Shown: positions 7,103-15,233, counted from the first letter of the stretch. The stretch is 16,321 bases of DNA from DASVFB01 sp036380275 (GCA_036380275.1 DASVFB010000211.1:1-16321), one strand, 5' to 3'. Translations and numbers: made by a program. Notes: generated from the sequence alone by a model not told the origin.

Positions 7103-10100
7103 ACGCGCACGATACGACGCGCCGTCGCCGTGCGCCCGCGTGCGTCGCGCACTGTCGCGCGCAGCACGTGCTTGCCCTTGCTCGCCTTCGTGACCTTCCA
7201 GTCGGTGAACGACAGGCCTGCAGAGTCGGGCTTTTTCGACCCGATCTTCTTCGTGCCGTCGCGGAAGACAGCAGAGGTGAGCTTCTTCGTCGAGCCGGCG
7301 ACGACGACGAGCCTCGTCGTCGTGCGTAGACAGGCTTTCTGCTGCGGGACGAGCCACGTGACGGTCGGCTTGTTGACGACGGCAAACTTCGCCGGCTTGA
7401 AGTTCGTGTTCGGGAGCACATTCGCCCCGACGGTGTTCACGTTCTTCGTCTCTTGGTTGTCTGACGCGATCAGCACGGCCGCCTTCTTCTTCTTGGCCGC
7501 CTTGATCGCCGGTGCGTTGGACGGGATTACGAACAGAACGAGGCCGGTAGTCGGGTCGTACGCCGATGCGCCGAGCAGAACGTTGTTGTTGTAGTTGAGG
7601 ACGAGCGAGAGCGGATCGATTCCCGACTGCGAGTCCTTCGTGACCGCCACGACCGTAGGCCGCCCGGCGGCGATGCGCGTCGTCACGAGCTTGACGGACG
7701 GCGGGCTGAGATCGTCCACCCAGGCCCGCAGCACGTACCGGCCGGGCAGCGACTTGCTGGTGAACGCGTCGCTCCCCGAGTCCACGGCGATGTAGTAGCG
7801 CTTCGCAAGCGGGTAGGAGGCGCCGGCCGACTCGATGTCAGCGCGGTAGTCGAACATCAAGCCGTTGACGTTGACAGGCAGGCCGGCGTAGCCCTGCACG
7901 TCGTTCTCGTCCTTCGACCCGAGAACGAACGGGTTGATCTCAGAGCTCGCCGACTGCGCGAGCACGGAGACACCGAAGTTGACCACCGGGACGCCGAGCT
8001 GAATCGTGTAGAGCTTTTCAGCGCCGGGCTCGGCGTACGGCGACCCGCTGTACGTCGGCGGTGGGCCAAACGGCCAGGACGGGAAGCGGTACAGAGACAC
8101 GGCGTTCGCGCCGGTCGTCGTGTCACCGGACTGCTGCAGGCGCAACTCGGTCGCCGCCACGTTCGCGAGCGCGGGCTTCGAGACTTCGAAGTAGTACGGG
8201 ATGCGCCGCGTGACGACGCCCTTCGTCAACACGATGAAGCCCATATTGTCGCCTGGAGTCGCGTTCGCGGCCACGTGTGCCGATACCGGCAGGTCGACCG
8301 TGCCGCCCGGTGCGAGCGCGGCGAGCGGAGGCGTGGAGATCGTCGTGCCGTTCGTCGCGCTCTGTGCCTGCAGCGTCACCGACCAGGCGCCCGCGCCGCC
8401 GCCCGCGTCCTTGATCTCCAAGAGCTTGCCGCGCGACACTGCACCGCCCGTGATGTCGAGCTCTCCGAGCGAGATCGACGTGGGGTCAGTGAACACCTGC
8501 GGGCTGTCCGCGCGCGCGACGTTGATCAGCCCGCTGCCCTCCAGGGTGACCGCGGCCTCTTTCGTGCGCTCGGTGTTGCCCCAGGCGGGCCCGGCCGTCG
8601 ACATCAGCGCCGACTTGACCTGCTGCGCCGACCACGTCGGGTGCCGCTGGACGAGCAGCGCGGCAGCGCCCGCGACGTGCGGCGTCGCCATGCTCGTCCC
8701 GTCGAACACGGCGAACGGCGAGCCGGCGAACTCGCTCAGCGTGGAGGAAAGGATCTGGCCGCCAGGTGCGGCGAGGTCGGGCTTGAGCAGATGGCCGAAC
8801 GCCGTCGGACCCGCCGAGGAGAAGCTCGTGATGATGCCGCTGCGTCCTGTGGCGATGTCCTCGTACGTCCGCCCGATGCGAATCTGAATGCGACCGGACG
8901 CGCTCATCGCGTTCCGGAGCGCCGCTCCGTCGACGTCGGCGACCATGCCGCTTGGGATCGGCAGCTGGATCGGGAGCGGATTCGCCTCGCCGAACCGGTT
9001 GTCGACGAGGATGATCCCGGTCGCACCCGCCCGCTGCGCCCGCCCGGCCTTCGAGGCAAACGAGCACGAGCCGCGAGACACCAGCGCGATCAGGCCGTTC
9101 AGCGCGTTCGCAGGCAGCGGATTGTCCGAGCCGTTCGGGTCGGCACCGCCGGCGCAGAGCTGACGGTCCACCGGCTGGCCGTTGCGCCCGGTGATCTTGC
9201 CGACGTCGACGAGCTGCTGGTTCGAGTTCGCCCACGTGTCGGGCGTCTCGCCTCTCGTCTGGACCGGCAGGTGCAGGATCTCCTTGTTGGTCGAGTCGAA
9301 TGCGACGAGCGCGGGCGCGAACACCTGCGAGTTCGAGACGGCGGCGACCGAGATCGCATCAGGCGCTGTGCCCGGGGAACCGGCCGAGCCGAAGCCGAAG
9401 TCGTCGCGGTCGTTCCCCGCTGCGATGACGGGAACGACGCCCGCCGCCGCAACGTTGTTCGTCGCCGCGATCAGGACGTCGTTCAGCGGCTCGGCCGCGG
9501 GACCACCACCGGAGAAGTTGATGACGTCCATGCCGTCCTTGACCGTCTGTTCGAACGCCTCGGCGATCTCCGGCGACTCGGCGATGTGGCCGATGGGCGT
9601 CGGGAGGCTGAAGACTCGGTAGTTGCCGATGAAGGCCTTCGGTGCGATGCCGGTGAGCCCGCAGGTGGGCGGATGGTCGTTCCCGACCGGTGCGCAGGTG
9701 CCCGCGTCGCCTGCAGCGATGCCGGCGACGTGCGTGCCGTGGAACGACGCCTTGCGGTCGAGCGCGAGCTTCGCCGGCGCGTCCGACCCGGGGCCTGGAT
9801 ACGCGCGCGCGACGATGATCTTTCCGTTCGTGAACTGTGTCTGGCCCATCGGAAAGCCCGTGGGCGCCGTGAAGCCGGCACCGCTCAGGAACGGGTTCGT
9901 GTTGTCGACGCCGTCGTCGACGATGCCGATCTTCACGCCCTCGCCGTTTGCGCCGGTCGCGTTGTGGAAGACGTCGGCGCCGATCACGGTCGGGCTACGG
10001 TTGAGAGCGAGTTGATAGGTGAAGCTCGGCCAGACGCGACCCGCGAAGCTTTGCCGCGAGAGCTTCGCCAGTTGCCGGGCCGGGATCGACACGGCGAACC

Positions 10101-10503
10101 CGTTGAGCACGACCTGGTAGCGCCACGACACGCGCGCGTCGGGCAGCGCCCTGTGCAGCTGCGCGATTGCGACGGCCTGCTCGTTCTCGATCCTGCGCAG
10201 GTACTCCTTCGAGGCAGTGGAACGGACGTTCAGCCGGTGCGCCGACCCGGCTGCGTAGAGGCCGCGGCCGTAGGCCCGCGCGAGCGGCGGCAGCTTCATA
10301 GAGACGATGACGCGCACACGGCTGCTGCCGTGCCCCTTCGGAATCGTCACGGTGCCGTGGCGCACGAGCGGCACGATGCGCTCGCCGAAGTCGCGATGGA
10401 TCGGCCGGAACGCACCTGAGGCTGCCGGAACGACCGTCAGCGCCGCAAGCGCAGCAAAGAGAAGAAGGCGGCGCAAGAACGCCCAATGTAGCCGAAAATC
10501 CAT
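7093..10503 (-). CDS. Secreted subtilisin-like serine protease (S8)
   Basis: A 1136-residue exported protease. Residues 1-31 form a signal peptide (basic start, then LLLFAALAALTVVPAASGA). An inhibitor-I9-like prodomain covers about 60-165. The S8 catalytic domain supplies D196 (IGIVDDGVD), H255 (FHGTHVAG), oxyanion N364 (AAGN) and S604 (DGTSMATPHVAG). A PA domain is inserted between them at about 400-545 (LIALVSRGSCSFASKAGRAQRAGATGIILVDN), the layout of large lactocepin/cucumisin-like proteases. Beyond 665 lie Fn3/Ig-like beta domains, the last at about 1050-1136, and no sortase or membrane anchor, so it is probably released or held non-covalently. The ATG is preceded by GAGGA 4 nt upstream. 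The gene diverges from fabI by 11 bp and overlaps the SDR gene downstream. Confidence 0.93.
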   Translation of the reverse strand: MDFRLHWAFLRRLLLFAALAALTVVPAASGAFRPIHRDFGERIVPLVRHGTVTIPKGHGSSRVRVIVSMKLPPLARAYGRGLYAAGSAHRLNVRSTASKEYLRRIENEQAVAIAQLHRALPDARVSWRYQVVLNGFAVSIPARQLAKLSRQSFAGRVWPSFTYQLALNRSPTVIGADVFHNATGANGEGVKIGIVDDGVDNTNPFLSGAGFTAPTGFPMGQTQFTNGKIIVARAYPGPGSDAPAKLALDRKASFHGTHVAGIAAGDAGTCAPVGNDHPPTCGLTGIAPKAFIGNYRVFSLPTPIGHIAESPEIAEAFEQTVKDGMDVINFSGGGPAAEPLNDVLIAATNNVAAAGVVPVIAAGNDRDDFGFGSAGSPGTAPDAISVAAVSNSQVFAPALVAFDSTNKEILHLPVQTRGETPDTWANSNQQLVDVGKITGRNGQPVDRQLCAGGADPNGSDNPLPANALNGLIALVSRGSCSFASKAGRAQRAGATGIILVDNRFGEANPLPIQLPIPSGMVADVDGAALRNAMSASGRIQIRIGRTYEDIATGRSGIITSFSSAGPTAFGHLLKPDLAAPGGQILSSTLSEFAGSPFAVFDGTSMATPHVAGAAALLVQRHPTWSAQQVKSALMSTAGPAWGNTERTKEAAVTLEGSGLINVARADSPQVFTDPTSISLGELDITGGAVSRGKLLEIKDAGGGAGAWSVTLQAQSATNGTTISTPPLAALAPGGTVDLPVSAHVAANATPGDNMGFIVLTKGVVTRRIPYYFEVSKPALANVAATELRLQQSGDTTTGANAVSLYRFPSWPFGPPPTYSGSPYAEPGAEKLYTIQLGVPVVNFGVSVLAQSASSEINPFVLGSKDENDVQGYAGLPVNVNGLMFDYRADIESAGASYPLAKRYYIAVDSGSDAFTSKSLPGRYVLRAWVDDLSPPSVKLVTTRIAAGRPTVVAVTKDSQSGIDPLSLVLNYNNNVLLGASAYDPTTGLVLFVIPSNAPAIKAAKKKKAAVLIASDNQETKNVNTVGANVLPNTNFKPAKFAVVNKPTVTWLVPQQKACLRTTTRLVVVAGSTKKLTSAVFRDGTKKIGSKKPDSAGLSFTDWKVTKASKGKHVLRATVRDARGRTATARRIVRVCK

Positions 10504-10508
10504 AAAGT
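10503..10508 (+). promoter_or_regulatory. Candidate -10 element of leaderless fabI
   Basis: TAAAGT fits the actinobacterial -10 pattern TANNNT and ends 6 nt before the GTG start of fabI, the distance at which transcription would begin on the start codon itself. There is no Shine-Dalgarno before fabI, which agrees with a leaderless message. No clear -35 was seen. Confidence 0.4.
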
Positions 10509-10512
10509 CCTC
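10508..10512 (-). promoter_or_regulatory. Ribosome binding site of the protease gene
   Basis: On the minus strand GAGGA lies 4 nt before the ATG at 10503. The same bases form part of the candidate promoter of fabI on the other strand. Confidence 0.5.
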
Positions 10513-10514
10513 AC

Positions 10515-11288
10515 GTGAATTTCGAGGGGAAGACGGGGCTCGTTCTCGGGGTCGCGAACAAGCGCTCGATCGCGTGGGCGATCGCGCGGCGGCTCGCCGA
10601 TGGCGGCGCGCGGCTTGCGTTCACGTACCAGGGAGAGCGGATCGAAGAGAACGTCCGCGACCTCGCTGCGCAGGTCGACAGCCCACTCGTCACCGCGTGC
10701 GACGTCCGCTCCGACGAGGACATCGCCCGCGTCTTCAGTGAGGTCGGCGAGGCGTTCGACGGCGGACTCGACCTGCTCGTGCACTCGGTTGCGTTCGCCG
10801 CGGCCGAGGATCTCGAGGGCCGGTTCACGGACACGCCGCGCGAGCGTTTCTGGCTCGCGCTCGACGTGAGCGCGTACTCGCTCGTCGCGTGTGCGCGCGC
10901 GGCCGAGCCGCTGTTCGAGGCGCGCGGCGGCGGAGCAATCGTGACGATGACGTACCTCGGCGGCGAGCGCGCCGTGCCGCATTACAACGTCATGGGCGTT
11001 GCGAAGTCCGCGCTCGACTCGTCGGTGAAGTACCTCGCGTGGGACCTCGGGCAGAAGAACGTCCGCGTCAATGCGATCTCCGCAGGGCCGGTGCGCACGC
11101 TCTCGGCGCGCTCGATCGCGGGGTTCCCGACGATGGAGGCGATCGTCGAGGAGCGCGCCCCGCTACGCCGACACGTCGACGCCGACGACGTCGGCGCCGC
11201 TGCCGCGTATCTCCTCAGCGACGAAGCGCGCAACGTCACGGCGACGACGCTGTACGTCGACAGCGGCTACCACGCGATGGGTATGTAG
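10515..11288 (+). CDS. fabI: Enoyl-[acyl-carrier-protein] reductase (NADH)
   Basis: FabI/InhA-type reductase of 257 residues that saturates the enoyl-ACP in the last step of the fatty-acid elongation cycle. It has the variant glycine-rich loop LGVANKRSIAWAIA (11-24), HSVAFA (90-95), the Tyr-x6-Lys active site Y157-K164 with the upstream Y147 in MTYLGGERAVPHYN, and RVNAISAGPVRTLSA. The ending DSGYHAMG is typical of FabI. The start is GTG; the N-terminal sequence from FEGKTGLVLG fits the family exactly, so no earlier start is needed. It stands alone on the plus strand, and the 166 bp after it show no gene and no clear terminator. Confidence 0.94.
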   Translation: MNFEGKTGLVLGVANKRSIAWAIARRLADGGARLAFTYQGERIEENVRDLAAQVDSPLVTACDVRSDEDIARVFSEVGEAFDGGLDLLVHSVAFAAAEDLEGRFTDTPRERFWLALDVSAYSLVACARAAEPLFEARGGGAIVTMTYLGGERAVPHYNVMGVAKSALDSSVKYLAWDLGQKNVRVNAISAGPVRTLSARSIAGFPTMEAIVEERAPLRRHVDADDVGAAAAYLLSDEARNVTATTLYVDSGYHAMGM

Positions 11289-11454
11289 GGACCGTCACGT
11301 GGTTGCCTTGGATTGGAGTGGCGAAAGGGCGTCGGTTGAGGGCGTGATTCGCAGCTGTGCATGACGCCGGTGTTGCCCCGGTGGTGTCGCGAACGCGCGC
11401 CGGGAAGATCGCCTGGGACGTTGTCGAGCTCGCGATGGGGTCGGCGCAGGACCG

Positions 11455-13059
11455 CTATGGAGAAGCCGGCAGGATCTGCTCGGACCCGAGCGTCCAGGTG
11501 AAGCGTGTCAGCGTGTCGTTCGGGGCGACGCCACTGGGCCGGAGGCCACGTCGCACGAAGAGCGTTGGCACGTCGGCGCCCAGAGCGACGGCCATTCGCG
11601 TGTGTCCTATGCCATCGGTCCGCCAGCGATCGGAGAGGCCGACGACGAGCAAGCGGGCGTCGCGGGACGCCTCGAGGACACCTGCGCCGCCGGCGGGGAC
11701 GAGAACGGGCTCGGTCACGGTTCCAACAACCTGCTGTACCAGTAGTGAGGCGCGGGCAAGGAGCCGGCTGGCGTCGCGGCGCCCGAGAGCAGGATTCGCC
11801 TCGGTTCCGAGGAGCCGGAGCGTGGTCTCGAGCGACTGCGCGAGCCAGGCGGCCACCTCGATCGCGGTCCAGTCGTGCTCGGCGCCTCCGAACGGCGTCA
11901 CGACCGGTCCGGCGGCCATCTCTCCAGTCCCGGAGAGCACACCGACATCGCAGGGTGCGCGCTCTAGGACGGTCCCGAGATCTTGGTCGGGGCGACCGCT
12001 CTCGAGGAGGGCGGATCCCGCGTCGAGCAGGGTGAGTTCGACATCGTGCTCGGTGGCGAGTCGCACGACGTCCGCCCCCGGCTCGCCCGTCGTGTAAGCG
12101 GCTACGCGTGACGTGACGCCTCGCTGGGCGAGAGCATGTCGGCGTTCGGAGAGCGCAGCGCTCGAGGCCGCGAGCTCACCGTTGTCGCGCAGGAGCAAGG
12201 CCAGGATGACCTCGCGCGCAGGCCGCCGGGCGAGCGGTTCGGCGATCGCCAGGAGGCCGTCGAGCCGGCCCGGGTCGGTCGCGACGACCATGATCGCTCG
12301 CTGTCGAGGCGCCGCGAGTGGCTCCTGCGAAGTCAGGGCTGGGTCATGTCGGAGGATCGCCAGCTCGAGCTCGTGGAGGGCCGGACTCGGCTCGATGCCG
12401 AGCTCGTCGACGAGTAGCCGCCGGGTTTCGTGGTAGACCTCGAGCGCATCGACCTGGCGACCTGAGCCGTAGAGCGCTTGCATCAGGACGGCCCGCGGCC
12501 GCTCGCGGAGCGGGTGCTCGAGAACGAGCGCTTGGACCTCTCCGACGATCTCGGCGTAGCGCCCGAGAGCGAGGTCGGCCTCGAACCGGCGCTCGAGCGC
12601 CTCCAGGCGGAGCTCCTCGAGCCGAGGAATCTCGGCTTGCGCGAACCACTCGTGGGCGAGGTCGGCAAGCGCCGGCCCGCGCCAGAGGTCGAGACCTTCG
12701 CGTAGACGTTGCGCCGCGAGCTCGGGTGCCGCCCGCCGCGCCTCCTCGACCAGCGCCTCGAAGCGGAGCAGGTCGAGCTCGTCCAGACCGACGCGGATCA
12801 CGTAACCCGGTTCCTGCGTGACGATCGCCTCGCTCGGAGCGAGCGCCTTGCGGAGCTGTGAGACGTGGTACTGCAGCGCGTTGGCGGCGGTCCTGGGCGG
12901 CTCAGCGCGCCAGAGCTCGTGGATGAGCCGGTCTGCTGAGACGACCTCGTTCGCGCGCGTGAGAAGAAGCGCGAGAAGCGTACGCTGCCTCGCGCCGCCG
13001 AGCGGGAGAACACCGCCCTGCTCGACGACCTCGAGCGGTCCCAGGATGCGGAACTCCAC
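11455..13059 (-). CDS. SARP/BTAD regulator fused to two USP-like modules
   Basis: A 534-residue regulator. Residues 1-92 are an OmpR-type winged helix (VEFRILGPLEV, RQRTLLALLL, ANALQYHVSQLRKAL, EPGYVIRV) and 93-241 the BTAD tetratricopeptide-like domain (WRGPALADLAHEWF, LLVDELGIEPSPALHELE): together a SARP-family activator. In place of the NB-ARC/TPR region of AfsR, residues 254-504 look like two tandem universal-stress-protein modules (AIMVVATDPGRLDGLLAIAEPLARRPAREVILALLL, with ARLLVVGLSD and ADVPTLFVRRG in the second), resembling USP tails of cation/proton antiporters. Nucleotide binding is possible, but a clear G-x2-G-x9-G loop was not seen. The GTG at 13059 is preferred over an upstream ATG at 13107 because a strong GGAGGAG sits just before it and the family fold begins there. 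The gene is divergent from the kinase gene. Confidence 0.88.
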   Translation of the reverse strand: MEFRILGPLEVVEQGGVLPLGGARQRTLLALLLTRANEVVSADRLIHELWRAEPPRTAANALQYHVSQLRKALAPSEAIVTQEPGYVIRVGLDELDLLRFEALVEEARRAAPELAAQRLREGLDLWRGPALADLAHEWFAQAEIPRLEELRLEALERRFEADLALGRYAEIVGEVQALVLEHPLRERPRAVLMQALYGSGRQVDALEVYHETRRLLVDELGIEPSPALHELELAILRHDPALTSQEPLAAPRQRAIMVVATDPGRLDGLLAIAEPLARRPAREVILALLLRDNGELAASSAALSERRHALAQRGVTSRVAAYTTGEPGADVVRLATEHDVELTLLDAGSALLESGRPDQDLGTVLERAPCDVGVLSGTGEMAAGPVVTPFGGAEHDWTAIEVAAWLAQSLETTLRLLGTEANPALGRRDASRLLARASLLVQQVVGTVTEPVLVPAGGAGVLEASRDARLLVVGLSDRWRTDGIGHTRMAVALGADVPTLFVRRGLRPSGVAPNDTLTRFTWTLGSEQILPASP

Positions 13060-13061
13060 GT

Positions 13062-13070
13062 CTCCTCCTC
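13062..13070 (-). promoter_or_regulatory. Ribosome binding site that sets the regulator start
   Basis: The minus strand reads GAGGAGGAG just before the GTG at 13059. This strong site chooses GTG over the ATG 48 nt further upstream, which has no such signal. Confidence 0.65.
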
Positions 13071-13116
13071 GCGGACTCGTTCTCGTCTGCGGCGGCGACG
13101 CTAACACCCCGCCGCC

Positions 13117-13145
13117 GGCTCAGCCGAGGCTCAGTGGTGCCTCAG
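13117..13145 (+). promoter_or_regulatory. SARP-type operator, three heptamers
   Basis: Three heptamers, GGCTCAG (13117-13123), GGCTCAG (13128-13134) and GCCTCAG (13139-13145), are separated by 4-nt spacers, giving an exact 11-bp period. SARP activators bind such heptameric direct repeats on one face of the helix, usually just upstream of the -10. The set lies in the divergent region between the SARP gene and the kinase gene and reads toward the kinase. No convincing -10 could be fixed downstream of it. Confidence 0.72.
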
Positions 13146-13177
13146 CAGCGGCATCGACCATTACTGGTCGCCGCTGC
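13145..13177 (+). promoter_or_regulatory. Strong hairpin/dyad upstream of kinase gene
   Basis: Arms GCAGCGGC (13145-13152) plus GACCA (13156-13160) pair fully with TGGTC (13165-13169) plus GCCGCTGC (13170-13177). The result is a 13-bp stem with a 3-nt bulge (ATC) and the loop TTAC. It begins on the last base of the third operator heptamer and has no T-tract, so it is unlikely to be a terminator. It could be an operator dyad or a 5' leader structure. Confidence 0.5.
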
Positions 13178-13198
13178 CTGCGGCGTAGTCTTGAAGCC

Positions 13199-13205
13199 GG
13201 AGGAG
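13199..13205 (+). promoter_or_regulatory. Ribosome binding site of the kinase gene
   Basis: GGAGGAG lies 10 nt before the GTG at 13216. A nearer ATG at 13211 reads only two codons before a stop (ATG CCG TGA), and the TGA overlaps the kinase GTG, so the GTG is the start that gives the complete protein. Confidence 0.55.
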
Positions 13206-13215
13206 AGCGGATGCC

Positions 13216-15093
13216 GTGATCGGTCGCACAGAGATCGGGATCGGATCGGAGTTCGTCGGCTATCGGATCGACGAGCTGGTCGGCCGAGGTGGGATGGGCA
13301 TCGTCTACCGGGCCTACGACCTGCGCCTGAAGCGGACGGTGGCGCTGAAGCTCGTCACGCCTGAGCTGGCGCTCGACGAACGCTTCCGCGAACGCTTCGC
13401 CCGGGAGACAGAGCTCGCCATCTCGCTCGAGCATCCAAACGTCGTGCCGATCCACGACGCCGGAGACGTGGCCGGTCGCCTCTACCTCGCGATGCGCCTC
13501 GTCGCCGGAACCGATCTGCGAAAGCTCCTGCGCGCGCAGGGCGCGCTCGAGCCGTCCCGTGCCCTCGCGATCTGCCGCCAGGTCGCGAACGCACTCGATG
13601 CGGCACACGCGAAGGGACTCGTCCATCGAGACGTCAAGCCGTCCAACATCCTGCTCGACGAGGCCGAGCACGTCTATCTCGCCGACTTCGGCCTGACCAG
13701 GCGTCTCGAGGAGAAGGGCGCCCGAGAGGGCGAAGGTCGCTCGGTCGGGACGCCTGCATACCTTGCCCCTGAGCAAATCGAGGGCGGACCCGTCGACGCG
13801 CGCGCGGACGTCTACTCGCTCGGATGTGTCCTCCACGAGTGCCTCACCGGAGAGGCGCCGTTCGTCCACGGCTCGCGGCTGGCGGTCGCGTGGGCGCACC
13901 TGGAGGAGGAGCCGCCGAGCGCGAGCGAGCGCGCCTCGGACTTGCCCACGGCGATCGACGCCGTGCTCCGCGGCGCGATGGCGAAGTCGCCCGACGAGCG
14001 GTATCGGACCTGCACGGCGCTCATCGAGGCAGCGGAGGCTGCCTTTGGCATTCGACCACGGCCGCGCGGGCGCAGGCGCCTGGTCGTCCTAGCGCTCGGC
14101 GCGGCGACGCTCGCAGCGGTCGCGGCGGTCGCGGCGGCAATCCTCCTCGGTGGAGGTGATGCCACGCCGACAGTCGTGCCGGACAGCCTGGTGAAGATCG
14201 ATCTCGAGTCCGGCAAGATCGTCGACGTCGTCCCCGTGGGCAGGATCCCGGGAACACAGATCAAGATCGTCGGCCGGTACGTGTTTGCGGCGAGCGAAGG
14301 CGACGGGACGCTGACGCGGGTCGACACCCGCACGGGCGCTGTCGTGACCTCGGGGAAGTTCGATGCCAGCGACGGCCTCGCCGCAGAGGGCGCGAAGCGG
14401 GTGTGGGTCGCAAGCGTCGGCCGCCGGCAGGTCACGTCGGTCGACGCTGCGCTGCCGCTCGTCGATCCCGGGCTCGCGATCCCCACTCCACGCGTTCCGC
14501 TTCCAAGAGGCACAACAGCGACTTCTCTCACAGTCGGCGGCGGCGCGCTCTGGATTGCGTCGATTCACGGGGCGCAGGGGGGCGGCGTGGTCGAACGCTG
14601 GCGGCTCCACCCCCTTGGACGGCAGCGGACGTACCAACTCGGATACCTCGAGTTTGGGAACGACGTCACGTTCGGCTACGGCGCCGCCTGGATCGCGCTC
14701 GGCGCGCCCGCCGACACCGTGCTTCGCATCGATGCGCCGGGTGGTCGAGCGAGACGCATTCCGGTCGGGACCTTCACGGTCGGAGTCGCAGCCGGCTTCG
14801 GCTCTGTCTGGGTCGTGGAGAGGGATGACGACACGGTTCGTCGGATCGATCCGGTGACAGGTCGCACCCAGCGAGTCATCGCCGTGGGGCACATGCCCGC
14901 TGGTGTCGCGGTCGGTCTGGGGTCGGTCTGGGTCACGAGCCAGTGCGCCGGCGCGCTGTCGCGCATCGATCCCGCCACCAATCGAGTCGTCGGGACGATC
15001 AAGCTCGGCCATCACCCTTTCGATCTCGCGGTCGGCGGCGACTTCGCCTGGGTCGGCGTCGGCAAGAACGTGTACTTCGGAACCTGTCCGTAA
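13216..15093 (+). CDS. PknB-type membrane Ser/Thr kinase with external beta-propeller
   Basis: A 625-residue receptor kinase. The cytoplasmic kinase domain (about 16-275) is complete: glycine loop GRGGMGIVY (23-31), K45 (VALKLV), catalytic HRDVKPSN with D139, metal-binding DFG at 157-159, and APE at 184-186. A basic stretch then a membrane helix (about 289-312) leads to an extracytoplasmic domain of about 310 residues made of YVTN/Vgb-like propeller repeats (GFGSVWVVERDDDTVRRIDPVTG, GLGSVWVTSQCAGALSRIDPATN, ending FAWVGVGKNVYFG). There are no PASTA domains, so it is not the cell-wall PknB; an AfsK-like kinase with a propeller sensor is the nearest model. It is divergent from the SARP gene, which is the obvious substrate candidate, and has operator repeats in front of it. 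Confidence 0.92.
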   Translation: MIGRTEIGIGSEFVGYRIDELVGRGGMGIVYRAYDLRLKRTVALKLVTPELALDERFRERFARETELAISLEHPNVVPIHDAGDVAGRLYLAMRLVAGTDLRKLLRAQGALEPSRALAICRQVANALDAAHAKGLVHRDVKPSNILLDEAEHVYLADFGLTRRLEEKGAREGEGRSVGTPAYLAPEQIEGGPVDARADVYSLGCVLHECLTGEAPFVHGSRLAVAWAHLEEEPPSASERASDLPTAIDAVLRGAMAKSPDERYRTCTALIEAAEAAFGIRPRPRGRRRLVVLALGAATLAAVAAVAAAILLGGGDATPTVVPDSLVKIDLESGKIVDVVPVGRIPGTQIKIVGRYVFAASEGDGTLTRVDTRTGAVVTSGKFDASDGLAAEGAKRVWVASVGRRQVTSVDAALPLVDPGLAIPTPRVPLPRGTTATSLTVGGGALWIASIHGAQGGGVVERWRLHPLGRQRTYQLGYLEFGNDVTFGYGAAWIALGAPADTVLRIDAPGGRARRIPVGTFTVGVAAGFGSVWVVERDDDTVRRIDPVTGRTQRVIAVGHMPAGVAVGLGSVWVTSQCAGALSRIDPATNRVVGTIKLGHHPFDLAVGGDFAWVGVGKNVYFGTCP

Positions 15094-15106
15094 CCCCGGG
15101 CTGAAC

Positions 15107-15135
15107 TCCTCAGCGCACGCTCAGCGCCTCGCCAG
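15107..15135 (+). promoter_or_regulatory. Second SARP-type operator (degenerate third repeat)
   Basis: TCCTCAG (15107-15113) and CGCTCAG (15118-15124) are 11 bp apart; the next 11-bp step gives TCGCCAG (15129-15135), a weaker match. The set lies 13 bp after the kinase stop. A CACGAT hexamer begins 10 nt beyond it (15146) inside the palindrome CACGATCGTG (15146-15155) and could act as a poor -10. Confidence 0.55.
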
Positions 15136-15195
15136 TGCGGTTCGCCACGATCGTGACATGGACGCGGAAGGAGCACGATGTTGCGTGGCCAGACC

Positions 15196-15224
15196 GCCTC
15201 AGCGCACCCTCAGGCCCCCCTCAG
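15196..15224 (+). promoter_or_regulatory. Third SARP-type operator, three heptamers
   Basis: GCCTCAG (15196-15202), CCCTCAG (15207-15213) and CCCTCAG (15218-15224) are spaced at exactly 11 bp with 4-nt spacers, the same pattern and the same CTCAG core as the set in front of the kinase gene. They end 9 nt before the candidate -10 at 15234, which is the position expected for a SARP-activated promoter of the secreted propeller gene. Confidence 0.74.
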
Positions 15225-15233
15225 CGCCGACGG

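Noticed and set aside
7103..7357. N-terminal extension of the SDR into the protease gene
   Set aside because: SDR proteins begin with the first Rossmann strand, here directly after GTG at 7102; the upstream part is Arg-rich noise.
5580..7421. A 613-codon minus-strand open frame spanning several genes
   Set aside because: Antisense or out of frame to alr, the methyltransferase and the SDR, all of which have full catalytic motifs.
8275..10419. A 714-codon plus-strand open frame opposite the protease gene
   Set aside because: It is full of Arg and Ala codons and matches no fold, while the minus strand encodes a complete S8 protease; it is a product of high GC content.
11289..11454. Possible small gene or terminator after fabI
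   Set aside because: Only weak CCGG-type pairing without a T-tract, and open frames there merge into antisense of the regulator; nothing could be supported.
13060..13107. Upstream ATG start (16 extra residues) for the SARP regulator
   Set aside because: The strong Shine-Dalgarno lies between this ATG and the GTG at 13059, and the winged-helix fold begins at the GTG.
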